Shown in pieces: positions 16,307-26,700 of a DNA stretch of 64,000 nucleotides (positions are counted from its first letter, which is position 1; every line of letters starts with the position of its first letter). The notes under the pieces are model-generated. The model saw only the letters and a list, made by a program, of their open reading frames with translations. It was not told the origin of the DNA and ran no database searches. The translations under genes and the position numbers were made by a program. The DNA lies in contig DASWWX010000057.1 of NCBI GenBank assembly GCA_036405815.1, forward strand, positions 124,001 to 188,000. Direction: 5' to 3'. This stretch comes from Solimonas sp036405815 (GTDB taxonomy: Bacteria; Pseudomonadota; Gammaproteobacteria; Nevskiales; Nevskiaceae).

Positions 16307-17695
16307 TCAGGGCATCAGCCGACCGAGCAACGCATCGAGCGCATCGCGCGCGCTCTGTACCAGGCCCTCGTAGCTGATGCCGCCGTCGCAGCCGAGCAGG
16401 TTGCAGCCGGCCGGCGCCTGCGGGCCGAGGGCGAGGCTGCCGAGGATGGTGGCCGGATCGACGAAGTACTGCAGGTCCAGCGCGACCGGGCCGTTGTCGA
16501 CGTAGGGGCCGGGATCGGCAATCGACTGATCGCGCACGCCGCGCATCAGGATGCGGAAGAAATCGTGCATCCACTTGCCGGCATGCGCGCTCAATATCTC
16601 CTGGGGCTCCAGTACGTAGTTGCCGGGCAGGCCGGTGCGCACCACGACCATGTCCAGGCTCGGGATCACGAACACGATCTGATCGAGGAAGCCGACGAAG
16701 GCGTAGAGATCGCGTGGTGCCGAGGCGACCAGCGGGCGATGCAGTTCGCGGCTGTCCGGAATCTCCACCGTGAAACCGCTGTCGCCCTCGTTGCTCCACA
16801 GCAGGTAGCCGTAATAGCCGTTGGTGGACGAGGCGCGGCCGGCCTGCGCGACGTAGGACGCGGGCAGCAGGCGCTCGCCGTTCCAGGCGCCGCCGTTGAG
16901 CATCAAGTGGCCAAGGCGTGCGAGATCCTGCGAGGCCATGAACAGGAAGGCGTAGCCGTGCGTGTTGCCGGCGCGGTCGCGGAGCCAGAACCAGTCATCG
17001 CGCTCGATGCCGAGCTTGCCGAACAGCTCGCGCTGCGCGAACGCCTGCAGGTCTTCGCCGACCGCGCGCTCGACCGTGTGCGCGAGCAGCGACACCGTGG
17101 TCTGGCCGTAGGTGAATTCGGTGCCGGGCTCGTGATCGAAGGGCAGCGCCAGCGTGTAGCGCACCGAGTCCGGATGGCCGAGATTGAGATCGCCGGTCCA
17201 CACGAAGCGCAGGCCGGAGCTTTGCGTCAGCAGCTGGCGGATCGTGATCGCGGCGTGCGCCGCGTCGGCCTCGGGGATGTAGCGACCGATCGGGTCGTCG
17301 AGTCGCAGCAGGCCGAGCTGCAGCGCGCGGCCGGTCAGCATCGCGGTCACGCCCTTGGTGGTGCTCCAGACGTTGTTCGGCACGCTCTTGGTCAGCGGGT
17401 CAAGTGCGCTTTCGCCGGCCAGGCAGCCGTAGCGGTAGATGCGCAGCGAGACGGCGTTGGTCAGGTTGGCGTAGCGCGTGGCTGCCGCCACCGCCGCGGG
17501 ATCGAGGTCCAGCTCTGCCGGAGATTTGCTGGCGAAATCGCCACTGCCGGACGGTAGTTCGCAGCGCAGCTTGGCGGTATCGCTACCGCCGCCATTGCCA
17601 CCCGCGTCGTCGTTCGAGGAACCGCTGCAGGCGGCGAGCAGCAGCGCCATCAGGGCGGCAAGGGCTGCGGAGAGCAACGGACGAATGCGGCGCAT
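16307..17695 (-). CDS. Serine hydrolase of the beta-lactamase class C / EstB type, lipoprotein
   Basis: 462 residues. A signal with lipobox LAAC at about 20-23 is followed by a Ser/Gly/Asn linker. The active-site SxxK motif is in NVWSTTKGVTAML and the second motif is the tyrosine in FTYGQTTVS. The domain is that of penicillin-binding-like esterases and 6-aminohexanoate hydrolases rather than true lactamases. The C-terminal 100 residues (with a CNLLGCDGG pair of cysteines) are an extension I do not recognise. It reads toward the SDR gene at 15345 and may share its transcript. Substrate unknown. Confidence 0.85.
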   Translation of the reverse strand: MRRIRPLLSAALAALMALLLAACSGSSNDDAGGNGGGSDTAKLRCELPSGSGDFASKSPAELDLDPAAVAAATRYANLTNAVSLRIYRYGCLAGESALDPLTKSVPNNVWSTTKGVTAMLTGRALQLGLLRLDDPIGRYIPEADAAHAAITIRQLLTQSSGLRFVWTGDLNLGHPDSVRYTLALPFDHEPGTEFTYGQTTVSLLAHTVERAVGEDLQAFAQRELFGKLGIERDDWFWLRDRAGNTHGYAFLFMASQDLARLGHLMLNGGAWNGERLLPASYVAQAGRASSTNGYYGYLLWSNEGDSGFTVEIPDSRELHRPLVASAPRDLYAFVGFLDQIVFVIPSLDMVVVRTGLPGNYVLEPQEILSAHAGKWMHDFFRILMRGVRDQSIADPGPYVDNGPVALDLQYFVDPATILGSLALGPQAPAGCNLLGCDGGISYEGLVQSARDALDALLGRLMP

Positions 17696-17744
17696 TGGGG
17701 GCTCCGTTCGAGTGAGGGTGCGCGCCGGGGGCGTCGCGGGTCTG

Positions 17745-18617
17745 TTATCGACTCTTCTTGCGCGGTGCGTCGCCCGTCTTGCGCACTTCCAGCACGCGCA
17801 CGCGGTCGCCGCCCCGAATCTGGCCCAGCGCCGCGGTCTCGGGCAGATCGCCCGCGCGGTAGAGCGTGGCATCGCGCAGACCGTAGCGGCGCAGGCCTTC
17901 GAGCGCGGCGGCCTGGTTCTTGAAGTGCACGTGCATGCGGCCACGCACGAACAATTGCAGCACGCCGCCGAACAGTGCCATCGCCGGCGCGCGGCGCTGT
18001 TCTTCGAGCAGATAGAAATCGGCGAGGTAGAGGCCCTGCGGAAAGCCGCCCAGCGTGCGGGCGATGCGCCGCCACAGGTCGGCCGCCGCGTCCGGGGCGA
18101 GATAATTCATCAGGCCCTCGGTGATGATCGCGACACCCTTGTTCGGGTCCAATGTCTTGGCGATGCCGGCCAACGAGTGCGGACCGCCGCGCTTGAGCAC
18201 GTCGAGCTCGACGACCTTGTGACCGGGCTTCATGCCACCGGCCTGCTCGAGCAGCCGGCGCTTCTCGGCCGCCATCGCCGGCAGGTCGGTTTCGATATAG
18301 GTGAGCTTGGCGCCGTAGCGGCGCTTGTAGCGCCAGCCGCGCGGTGACAGGCCGGCAGCAAGTTCGATCACCTGCGTGACGCGGCCCTCGTCGATGGCCC
18401 GGGTCAGCCGTGCGTCGATGCCGCGATGGCGCGCTTCCATCAGCGCGTCCAGCGAGACGCCACCGAGCAGCTGCGTGGCGCGGCCGAGCAGGCGGAACGC
18501 ACGATCGAGGCGCTGGCCCTGCGGCGTGGTCAGGCGCGCGTCGGACAGGCCGAGGCGATACCAGAGATAACCGGTCGCATGTGCGGTCGGACTGATCGTC
18601 TCGGACTTGGCGGCCAT
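17745..18617 (-). CDS. SAM-dependent O-methyltransferase, leucine-carboxyl-methyltransferase-like
   Basis: 290 residues from the ATG at 18617. The N-terminal segment HATGYLWYRLGLSD, the SAM-binding block VIELAAGLSPRGW near 85, ETDLPAMAAEKR near 110 and ITEGLMNYL near 167 fit the LCM/TIGR00027-like family of small-molecule carboxyl or hydroxyl methyltransferases. It is followed downstream by the serine hydrolase gene (50-base gap) and preceded by the SDR at 18632 (15-base gap), so a run of leftward genes from 19411 to 15345 may be one operon. Confidence 0.8.
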   Translation of the reverse strand: MAAKSETISPTAHATGYLWYRLGLSDARLTTPQGQRLDRAFRLLGRATQLLGGVSLDALMEARHRGIDARLTRAIDEGRVTQVIELAAGLSPRGWRYKRRYGAKLTYIETDLPAMAAEKRRLLEQAGGMKPGHKVVELDVLKRGGPHSLAGIAKTLDPNKGVAIITEGLMNYLAPDAAADLWRRIARTLGGFPQGLYLADFYLLEEQRRAPAMALFGGVLQLFVRGRMHVHFKNQAAALEGLRRYGLRDATLYRAGDLPETAALGQIRGGDRVRVLEVRKTGDAPRKKSR

Positions 18618-18631
18618 GATCGGGGCCGGCC

Positions 18632-19411
18632 TCAGACGCCCGGTGCGCCGGGAAAGCCGACGTAGTACTGGCCGGTGAGCATGCCGCCGTCGACGGCGAT
18701 CTCGGCGCCGCACAGGTACGAGGCCTCGTCGCTGGCCAGGAACAGCGAGGTGCGCGCCACTTCCTCGGGCTCGCCGACGCGCTGCAGCGGCACCATCGTG
18801 TAGCGCTTGTTCACGTCCGCCTTCTGTTCGGCGTAGGGGTTGCCCATCGCGGTATCGACCCCGCCCGGATGCACCGAGTTGACGCGCACGCCCTTGTGGC
18901 CGAACTCCATCGCGGCGACGCGGGTCAGGCCGCGGATGCCCCACTTGCTGGCGCAGTAGGCGCCGAGGCCGTTGGCACCCTTCATGCCGTCCACGGAGGA
19001 GATGTTCACGATGCTGCCGCGCCCGCGTGCGGCCATTTGCGTGCCGACCAGCTTGGTGCCGAGAAACGTGCCGACCAGGTTGATGTCGAGCACGCGCGAG
19101 AAATCCGCCTTGCTGGTCTCGGCGAGCGTGCGGAACAGCAGCACGCCGGCGTTGTTGACCAGCACGTCGATGGGACCGAAGTCGCGCGTGGTGTTCTCGA
19201 TCAGTGTGGCCCAGGCGGCCTCGTCGGTGACGTCGTGGCGCACGAAGCGCGCGCCGGCGCCCAGCTCGGCGGCCAGCGCCTGGCCCTCGGCTTCCAGCAC
19301 ATCGGCGATGACGACTTTCGCGCCTTCCTGCGCGAATAGTCGCGAGGTGGCCGCGCCCATGCCGCGTGCGCCGCCGGTGACGATGGCGACCTTGTTGCTG
19401 AGACGGCCCAT
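18632..19411 (-). CDS. SDR resembling 3alpha/20beta-hydroxysteroid dehydrogenases
   Basis: 259 residues from the ATG at 19411 (GGAGGAGC just upstream). TGGARGMGAAT near 12-22, NNAGVL near 86, YCASKWGIRGL near 151-161 with ISSVDG upstream, and a C-terminal CGAEIAVDGG. The GARGMG glycine motif followed by VRHDVTDEAAW recalls the FabG3/20beta-HSD group known to oxidise steroid hydroxyls. That makes a role in steroid turnover possible, in line with the cluster 20-40 kb away, but SDR specificity cannot be fixed by eye. Confidence 0.85.
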   Translation of the reverse strand: MGRLSNKVAIVTGGARGMGAATSRLFAQEGAKVVIADVLEAEGQALAAELGAGARFVRHDVTDEAAWATLIENTTRDFGPIDVLVNNAGVLLFRTLAETSKADFSRVLDINLVGTFLGTKLVGTQMAARGRGSIVNISSVDGMKGANGLGAYCASKWGIRGLTRVAAMEFGHKGVRVNSVHPGGVDTAMGNPYAEQKADVNKRYTMVPLQRVGEPEEVARTSLFLASDEASYLCGAEIAVDGGMLTGQYYVGFPGAPGV

Positions 19412-19542
19412 GCCTGCTCCTCCGTTGGGGTATTCAGAATGACCCATCTTCGGCAGAGCGGGGCGGCGTCAGCCTCATCCGAACGCATGAAAGCAGTCGA
19501 TGCGTCTACGAAGAACTGCGGAGGAGGAAGCGCGGCGCAACG

Positions 19543-19573
19543 AAAAACGGGACCGCCGTGAGGCGGTCCCGTT
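19543..19573 (-). terminator. Intrinsic terminator of the small charged protein gene
   Basis: Read leftward, AACGGGACCGCC and GGCGGTCCCGTT form a perfect 12-bp stem with a 4-base loop (stem 19562-19573 with 19546-19557), directly followed by a five-T run (19547-19543). It lies 63 bases after the stop at 19636. This is the clearest Rho-independent terminator in the window. Confidence 0.9.
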
Positions 19574-19635
19574 GCAGGGACGCGATCAGAGAAGGGAATC
19601 GCGCCGTCCTGCGGCAGGCCACGACTTGCGCAGAC

Positions 19636-19962
19636 TTAGTTGCGCAGATCGTCGGCCTGATCCTTCAGCTGCTCGCGGCGCTCCTCCGCGTGCTCGCGCT
19701 GCTGCTCGCGCACGTCCTCGCGCTGTTCCTTGCGCTGCTTCGCGTCCTTCTTGGCTTCCTTGGCCGCATCCTTGCGGGCATCGGCGCGATCCTCACGGAT
19801 CTCGCGGCGCTGCTCCTGCGCTTCCTCACGCTGCTCCTGACGCAGCTCCTGGCGCTCCTTGGCCTGTTTCTCCAGCTTGTCGGCCGAGACCTGGGCGAAG
19901 GCGGTGGTGCTGCCCAGGGCCAGCAGCGCGGCCATGCCGGCGGTGGTAACGATGTTCTTCAT
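19636..19962 (-). CDS. Small exported highly charged helical protein
   Basis: 108 residues. Residues 1-23 are a signal peptide ending in TAFA. The remainder is almost purely Glu, Arg, Lys, Gln, Asp and Ala, with runs such as EREDRADARKDAAKEAKKD, so it should be one long helix or coiled coil with no hydrophobic core. GGAGAC lies just upstream of the ATG. A strong terminator closes the unit, suggesting a monocistronic and possibly abundant transcript. Similar small periplasmic charged proteins are often stress-related, but I cannot assign a function. Confidence 0.75.
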   Translation of the reverse strand: MKNIVTTAGMAALLALGSTTAFAQVSADKLEKQAKERQELRQEQREEAQEQRREIREDRADARKDAAKEAKKDAKQRKEQREDVREQQREHAEERREQLKDQADDLRN

Positions 19963-20268
19963 TTCAGTCTCCGATGGTGGATCGATTTTGTTGTCCGCAG
20001 CCTGAGGCGGCGGGTTCGAACCCACTGTGAGACCGTGCGGGTGAACTGCCTCTGAACTCCCCGGCGGGATTTTCCCAACGCGGCGCGCTCGATGAACCGG
20101 GGCAGAACGGAGTCCGGGCCGGTGCCGATGTCGCGCGGACCTCGGTGAGAACTTCGTGAGAAAAGCATCCGGCCCCCGTGAAGACGCCGCCATGTTCTAT
20201 CTGCTGGACTGCAAGTCTGGCCCCGCTGCCGCCGGGGGTGCGAGACGCTACGAGTTCCGGAGAAGGGC
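19963..20268. other. Divergent intergenic region
   Basis: 306 bases between the small charged protein gene and the DUF192 gene. It should hold both promoters, but I see no consensus -35/-10 pair. GGGTTCGAACCC at 20012-20023 looks like a tRNA T-arm, but no other tRNA part surrounds it. Confidence 0.5.
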
Positions 20269-20631
20269 ATGCGACATGGCTGGCTGCACCCGCGTGCCGA
20301 ACTGCGCCCGCTGGTTTGGGCCAAGCGCACGGACCATCGCTGGGAGTGCCTGCGCGGGCTGCTCGGTCTGCCCGCGCCCGCTCGCGGCACGGGTCTCGTC
20401 ATCTCGCCCGCTTACGGTGTTCATACCTTTGGTCTTGGCTACGCACTCGATGTCGTCTTTTTCGATATTCGATGGCGGGTTCTTGCTATCGAACGGGCGG
20501 TGAGGCCCTGGCGATGGATTCCGGCTGCTGCCGCCGCGCATGTGTTGGCGCTGTCGGCCGGCGAGGCCGATCGCCTCGGACTGGCGGCGGGTCAGGATCT
20601 GGACTGGCTCGACGATATCGTCGACCGCTGA
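20269..20631 (+). CDS. DUF192 family protein
   Basis: 120 residues. The family layout is clear: RGLLGLPAPARGTGLVISPAYGVHTFGLGYALDVVFFD, then VLAIERAVRPWR and a C-terminal VLALSAGEADRLGLAAGQDL. GGAGAAGGGC precedes the ATG. Most relatives have a signal peptide; this one appears cytoplasmic. Function of the family is unknown. The last 40 bases overlap the end of the kinase-fusion gene on the other strand. Confidence 0.82.
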   Translation: MRHGWLHPRAELRPLVWAKRTDHRWECLRGLLGLPAPARGTGLVISPAYGVHTFGLGYALDVVFFDIRWRVLAIERAVRPWRWIPAAAAAHVLALSAGEADRLGLAAGQDLDWLDDIVDR

Positions 20632-23420
20632 TCGCGCGTGGCGTCGGCGTTGAGACGTTCCAGGTGCTGCACCACGGCACGCGTGCGCGGGTGTTCCGGT
20701 CCGCGCGAATCGCGCAGGATCGCAAGGCCTTCCTCGAGCAGCGCGACGCCGTCGTTGCGGGCGCCGTGATCGATCAGCCACTCGCCGCGCCTCGCCGCGA
20801 TGTGACCCAGGTACCACTGTCGCTGGGTCAATTGCGCGCGGGCCTGGTCGAGATTCGCGACGCTGAGTCGGCCAGCCTCTTCGTCGCGACCGAGTGAGCG
20901 TAGCGTGTCGGCCAGCAGGACACGCACACGCAGGGCTTCGATGCGCTGATCGAGTCCGGCGCTGTGAATGTCGGCGTCGGTTCGCAGCAGCAGTACAAGC
21001 GCTTCTTCTTTGCGACCGGATGCGGACAGCGCCTGCACGAGCGGCAGCAGGCCCTGCACGGTGGTGAATCCCGCCGGTCCGTAGAACTTCACCCGCCACT
21101 CGTAGGCTTGACGCAGCAGGGGGATCGCCTCGTCGAAGCGGCCACTGACGGTCAGCGCGCGGCCCAGGAAGACCTGTGCCATCGCGTGGAAAGCATGATC
21201 GCGTCCGACGGTCTCGGCGAAGCTGTCGAGCACCTGCTGCAGCACGGCGATGCCCTGTTCGGTCTGCCCCGACATGGCCAGCGCATGGCCCCAGTGCAGC
21301 CGGGCTTCGATGACCCGCGAGTTGCCGGCCGGGTAGTGCCGGCTCATGCGCTCGGCCGCCTCGCGCAGCAGCGGCTCGGCTTCGGCGCTGCGATCGTTGA
21401 AATCCTTGAGCACGCCGGCCACCCACAGCATGCGCGCGACGGTCGGATGATCGTCGCCCAGCTCGCCGCGGGCCGTGCGCACCAAGTCCAGCAGACCGTC
21501 GCTGCAATCGCCGAGCCAGAGTGCGCCATTGCGCCCGATACACTCGGAAAAGCGGACGCCCCATTCGCCCTCGTACCAAAGATCGGGATGGGGCCGCCCT
21601 GCGGCATCCTCCGCATCGCGCGCGCGGCGCGACGCCTCGCCCATCAGATCGAAGCGCATTGGAATGCGATAGGTCTCGCGCAGCGCGATACGGGTTTCCT
21701 GCGTGTGACGATCGGTCGCGCCGAGCTGTGCGGCGAACGTCTTTTCCGCCGCGACCAACAGCGCGGCGGCCTTGGCAGTCTCTCCCAGCGTGCCGTAGGC
21801 CGAGCCGATGACCTTCTGAAGGCGCGCGCGTACCAGCGGCTGATCGACAAAGCGTGATTCCAGACGTGCGGCGCCGACATCGAGCAGATCGCGGACCCGC
21901 AGGTTCGGCATGCCGGAAGCCCGCGGATCCGCGGCGGTCAGCAGGTCGTCAGTGAGGAAGTCGGCGATGGCGCGCGCGGTAATCGCTTGCTCGTGCGCTT
22001 CGGTCCGCGCTTTCTCCGAGCGCAGGTACAAGGTCGCGCTGACCAGCGTGCCGAGCGCAAACGTGATCGCCAGTCCGATCAACAGGCCACGTCGTGCCCG
22101 CGCACGCGCCAACGCGACGCGGGCGCGCTCGGCTTGTGCGGCGCGCGATTGCTGGGCAGTCCACTCGGTTCGCCGTGCTTCCAGACCCCGCAGACGCAAG
22201 GCCAGCTGGCCCGCGTCGGCAAGCCGCGCCGCGGGCTCGCCGGCGGCGGCAAGACCGATGTCCTCGCGCAGCATCGGATCGGCTACGGCCAGTTCCCAGC
22301 CGGGCGCGGGCAAACGCCTGAAATCGCCGACGACCAGTTGGAACAACAGGATGCCGAGCGCGTAGATATCGGCGGCGACGGTTGCCGGCTGGCCCGCGAG
22401 TACCTCGGGTGCCAGGTACAGGGGCGTGCCGCTGAAGCCTGCATCCGCCGAGGTTCGCGTGAAGCCGAGTTGCGTGATGCCCAATTGGGCGAAACGCGCC
22501 GGATCGAGCGCGTGGCCGGCGGCAAAATCGCACAGGCAGGCGCGGGGAGGGCCGCCGTTCGCGTCCGCCACCATGATGATGTTGGAGGGTTTGAGATCCT
22601 TGTGCAGCACGCCGACGGAGTGCGCTGCTGCCAGCGCCGCCGCGCATTGCGCCGCGATCTCGAGGCGAAGCGCCAGTGGCACCTGCGCCACACCGCCTTG
22701 CGCCGCGCACCAGTCCTCCAGATTGCCCAGCGGCGAGTACTCGGTTTCCAGGAAATACGGGGGGTCTTCGATGTTCCAGTCGAGCAGTCGCACGACGCCG
22801 GAGGACTCGCCCAGGGATTGCGTCAGCACGCGAACCAGCGTGATTTCGCGCTTGATCGCGGCCAGTCCGTCTGCGTCTCGTGCGAACTTCACGACGCGGC
22901 GCTCGGCCGTCTTTTCGTGCTGGGCTAGCCAGACTTCGCCGTGCGCACCAGAAGAGAGTTGGCGCTCGAGTTGCCAGTGTGGGCGTCCGGGCAATCGGGC
23001 GCCGGTTTCAAGACCAAGGCGATTGACCGGTTCCGCAGGCGCGGTCTGCACCGTGCGGCGCACGTCGGCCATCAGCCGGTAGCCGTAACGCGGCACCGTA
23101 CGCACGGCAGCGGCGTCCGGTTCGCCGAGCGCGGTGCGGAGCTTGGCGACGCAGTTGGTGATGACGCCGTCGGTCACCACCCGGCCAGGCCACAGGTGTT
23201 CGAGGATTTCCTCGCGAGTGACCACCTCGCCGACCCGGCGCAGCAGGAACATCAGCAGCTCCAGCGGCTTCGGCTCGATGTCCACCTGCCGGCCGGCGAC
23301 GCGCAGTTCCAGGCCCACCTCGTCCAGCTCCACCGATCCGAACTGCCAGTGCGCGCGCGCGGCGTCGCCGCCGACAGCGACGGTTGCGGCGGGATCGAAA
23401 TCCTTTTCGAGGCCAGACAC
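20592..23420 (-). CDS. Winged-helix / Ser-Thr kinase / TPR transmembrane fusion regulator
   Basis: 942 residues from a GTG at 23420 (GGGAGGG upstream). Residues about 25-120 are an OmpR/CadC-type winged helix (LELLMFLLRRVGEVVTREEI, VAKLRTALGE, VPRYGYRL). Residues about 150-400 are a Hanks-type kinase: Gly loop SSGAHGEVW (157-164), Lys178, HKDLKPSN (273-280), DFA in place of DFG (298-300) and GTPLYLAPE (331-339). A transmembrane helix (about 445-466) follows, then about 470 residues of TPR-like repeats that would face the periplasm. The layout suggests an outside signal read by TPRs and passed to a kinase and DNA-binding head. It is divergent from the giant exoprotein gene, its most likely target. 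Confidence 0.88.
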   Translation of the reverse strand: MSGLEKDFDPAATVAVGGDAARAHWQFGSVELDEVGLELRVAGRQVDIEPKPLELLMFLLRRVGEVVTREEILEHLWPGRVVTDGVITNCVAKLRTALGEPDAAAVRTVPRYGYRLMADVRRTVQTAPAEPVNRLGLETGARLPGRPHWQLERQLSSGAHGEVWLAQHEKTAERRVVKFARDADGLAAIKREITLVRVLTQSLGESSGVVRLLDWNIEDPPYFLETEYSPLGNLEDWCAAQGGVAQVPLALRLEIAAQCAAALAAAHSVGVLHKDLKPSNIIMVADANGGPPRACLCDFAAGHALDPARFAQLGITQLGFTRTSADAGFSGTPLYLAPEVLAGQPATVAADIYALGILLFQLVVGDFRRLPAPGWELAVADPMLREDIGLAAAGEPAARLADAGQLALRLRGLEARRTEWTAQQSRAAQAERARVALARARARRGLLIGLAITFALGTLVSATLYLRSEKARTEAHEQAITARAIADFLTDDLLTAADPRASGMPNLRVRDLLDVGAARLESRFVDQPLVRARLQKVIGSAYGTLGETAKAAALLVAAEKTFAAQLGATDRHTQETRIALRETYRIPMRFDLMGEASRRARDAEDAAGRPHPDLWYEGEWGVRFSECIGRNGALWLGDCSDGLLDLVRTARGELGDDHPTVARMLWVAGVLKDFNDRSAEAEPLLREAAERMSRHYPAGNSRVIEARLHWGHALAMSGQTEQGIAVLQQVLDSFAETVGRDHAFHAMAQVFLGRALTVSGRFDEAIPLLRQAYEWRVKFYGPAGFTTVQGLLPLVQALSASGRKEEALVLLLRTDADIHSAGLDQRIEALRVRVLLADTLRSLGRDEEAGRLSVANLDQARAQLTQRQWYLGHIAARRGEWLIDHGARNDGVALLEEGLAILRDSRGPEHPRTRAVVQHLERLNADATRDQRSTISSSQSRS

Positions 23421-23762
23421 GGGTGTTACGTCCCTCCCAAGGTAATCGCCGGGGCTGCCGGATCGCGCCGTCCGCCGTCCGCGACGGGCGCTGCGCTGCG
23501 CCGCGCCGGCCGATGTTACGCATCGCGGCGGCTGATCAGATGCGGCGATGCGCGCTGCATGCGCGTGAGCGGACGGCAGCTTAAGGGTCGTTTCCCTGAC
23601 ATATCAAGGCGCTGCGCGAGCTCGCCGCAACCCGCTGCCTGACCGCGTTGGAAAAGCGTGAGAAATCGGTGTCGCCGGCGTGCGGACTTCCGCGACCCCG
23701 CTTGCAACAGTCCTGATGGGAAAAACGGCCTTTGAAAAGGGCCTCGCATCGGGGGATGGGTC
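23421..23762. other. Divergent control region between kinase-fusion and giant exoprotein genes
   Basis: 342 bases without a gene. It must hold promoters for both directions. I see short imperfect palindromes (for example GGCC-TTT...AAA-GGGCC at 23728-23743) but no consensus promoter. It is the natural place to look for binding of the winged-helix domain. Confidence 0.5.
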
Positions 23763-26700
23763 ATGGCGTTGACGGTGTTCGTGCGCAGCAAAGCAGAGGG
23801 CGTTCGCAAGCTGGTTCTGGAGCCGGGCCAGGTCCTGAAGCTGAAACCGGGCGAGGAGCTGATCATTCCGGACCACGTCAGCGTGCAGGGTTCCGCTGGC
23901 GGTGCGGTTCTGACCTATGCAGCGGGCACGCTATACCCCGTCGAGGTCCCGGCGGGTGCGCAGATCACCGCCACCGACGCGGATCTGGGCGGTCCGGCTG
24001 CGGCCGCCCTGCTGCTGGATGGCGGGGGTCTTGGGGCCAGCCTGCTGAGCCTGGAGCCGACGACCTGGCTAGTCGGGGGCGCGCTCGGCCTCGGCGTGGC
24101 CGTCGCCGCGACACAACAGGATGGGGGCGGCAGTGGTGAGACGCCACAGCCCAACAGCGCGCCGATCATCACCAGCAACGGCGGCGGCAGCGACGCTGCG
24201 ATCCTGGTGGACGAAAACTCGACGCTCGTCACCATGGTCGCGGCCAACGACCCGGATGCCGACCTCGTGAGCTACCGCATCGTCGGCGGCGCCGACGCGA
24301 GCCGCTTCGAGATCGATGCCGTGACCGGTGCGCTGCACTTTATCGAGGCGCCGGATTTCGAGGCGGATCCCGATGCGAGCTATGAAGTCCAGGTGGAAGC
24401 CGGCGATGGCCTGGCTGCGGATACGCAGACGTTGATCGTGACGGTGCGCGACCTCAACGACAACGCGCCCGTCATCACCAGCCTCGGCGGCGGTGCGGCG
24501 GCTACGGTCCGCATCGACGAGAACAGCAGCCGCGTGACCACTGTCACCGCGACCGACGCCGACGCCGACAGCGAGTTGAGTTACCGCATCATCGGCGGCC
24601 AGGACGCTCGCTTCTTCACCCTCGACGCCGCCACGGGCGCGCTGCGCTTCATCGAGGCGCCGGATGCGGAAAAACCCCGTGACGCCAATCGCGACAATGT
24701 TTACGAGGTGCAGGTCGAGGTGTCCGACGGCACCCTGACCGATACCCAGACCATCGCCGTTGCCGTTCGCGATCGCGACGAGAACGCGGCGCCGGTCATC
24801 GACAGCCCCGCGGCCTTCTCGATCGACGAGGGCAGTACCGCGATCGGAATCGTCAGTGCCCGTGACGCCGACGCCGGGAGCGTGATCGTCTACAGCATCG
24901 CCGGTGGGGCCGACGCGGCCTTGTTCAGCATTGATGCGACCACCGGTGCGCTGCGCTTCAATGCCGCTCCGGATTTCGAGACCCCGGCCGATGCGGGCGC
25001 CGACAATGTCTACGATCTGGAGGTCTCCGCCAGCGATGGCAGCGCGAGCGCCACGCAGGCCATCGTCGTCACCGTCAACAATCTCAATGACCATGCGCCG
25101 GTCTTCAGCAGCGGCGACAGTGTTGAGGTCGCCGAAGGCCAGACGCTCACGGGCATCACGCCCATTGCTACGGACGCCGACGGCACGTTGCCCACGATCT
25201 CGATCAGCGGTGGCGCCGATGCCGCGCTGTTCCAGATCGACGCCGTGACCGGGGCGCTGGCGTTCATCGCGGTGCCGGATTTCGAGAATCCGCTGGATGC
25301 AGACCAGGACAATCTTTATGTCGTCGAGCTGACGGCCACCGACGGCCTCAACAGCGCCGTTCAGACCGTGCAGATCGCTGTCACCGACGTTAACGACAAC
25401 GGCCCGATCTTCAGCACGGCCCCCACCTTCACGGTCGATGAGAACACAACGAGCGTCGGCATCGTGACGGCAACGGACGCGGACAGCCCGACCGTCACCT
25501 ACAGCATCACCGGCGGTTCGGATGCGGCCCGCTTCACGATCAACCCGACCACGGGCGCTTTGAGCTTTGTCACCGCGCCGGACTTCGAGAGCCCGATCGA
25601 CGCTGGCGCCGACAACGTCTACAACCTGATCGTCACCGCCAGCGATGGACTGAATACGACGCAGCAAGCGATTGCGGTGACGGTGGCAAACGTCAATGAC
25701 GTAGCCCCGGTCTTCAACAGCCCGGCCGCCTTCACGGTCGATGAGAACACGACGGCTGTCGGCACGGTGACGGCAACGGACGCCGATAGTCCGACGGTCA
25801 CCTACAGCATCACGGGCGGGGCGGACGCGGCCCGCTTCGCGATCAACCCGGCCACGGGGGCTTTGAGCTTTGTTACCGCGCCGGATTTCGAGGCGCCAGC
25901 CGACACGGGTGCCGACAACGTCTACAACCTCGAAGTCACGGCCAGCGATGGTCTGAATACGACGCAGCAGGCCATCGCGGTAACGGTGGCGGACGTCAAT
26001 GAGAACGTCGCTGCCCCGGTCTTCACCAGCCCGGTCACCTTCACGGTCGATGAAAACACGACGACCGTCGGCACGGTGACGGCAACGGACGCCGATAGTC
26101 CGACGGTCACCTACAGCATCACGGGTGGGGTGGATGCGGCCCGCTTCGCGATCAACCCGGCCACGGGGGCTTTGAGCTTTGTTACCGCGCCGGATTTCGA
26201 GGCGCCAGCCGACGCGGGCGCGGACAACGTCTACAACCTGATCGTCACGGCCAGCGATGGCCTGAACACGACTCAGCAGGCGATTGCGGTCACGATCAGC
26301 AACGTGGACGACACCGCTCCGGTCGCCCTGGACGCCGTGCTCGACCTGAACGAGAACAGCGCCAATGGAGTTGCATTCGGCTCGGTGCAGGCGAGCGATG
26401 CTGACAATCTCGGCGACCTGACCTATGTCATCACGTCCGGCAACACCAACGGTGCCTTCGCCATCAATCCAGCCAATGGCGTGCTGACCGTCGCCAACTC
26501 GGCGGCGCTGGATTTCGAGACCAACCCGGTCTTCAACCTCGTGGTGACGGTGACCGATGGAGGCGGCAACTTCGACACCGCGGCGGTGACGATCACGCTG
26601 AACGACCTCAACGACAGTGCGCCGGTCTTTACCAGTCCGGCCGCCTTCACGGTCGATGAAAACACGACGGCCGTCGGTACTGTGGCGGCAACGGATGCCG

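Noticed and set aside
20012..20023. GGGTTCGAACCC, which looks like a tRNA T-arm
   Set aside because: No acceptor stem, D-arm or anticodon arm can be fitted on either strand.
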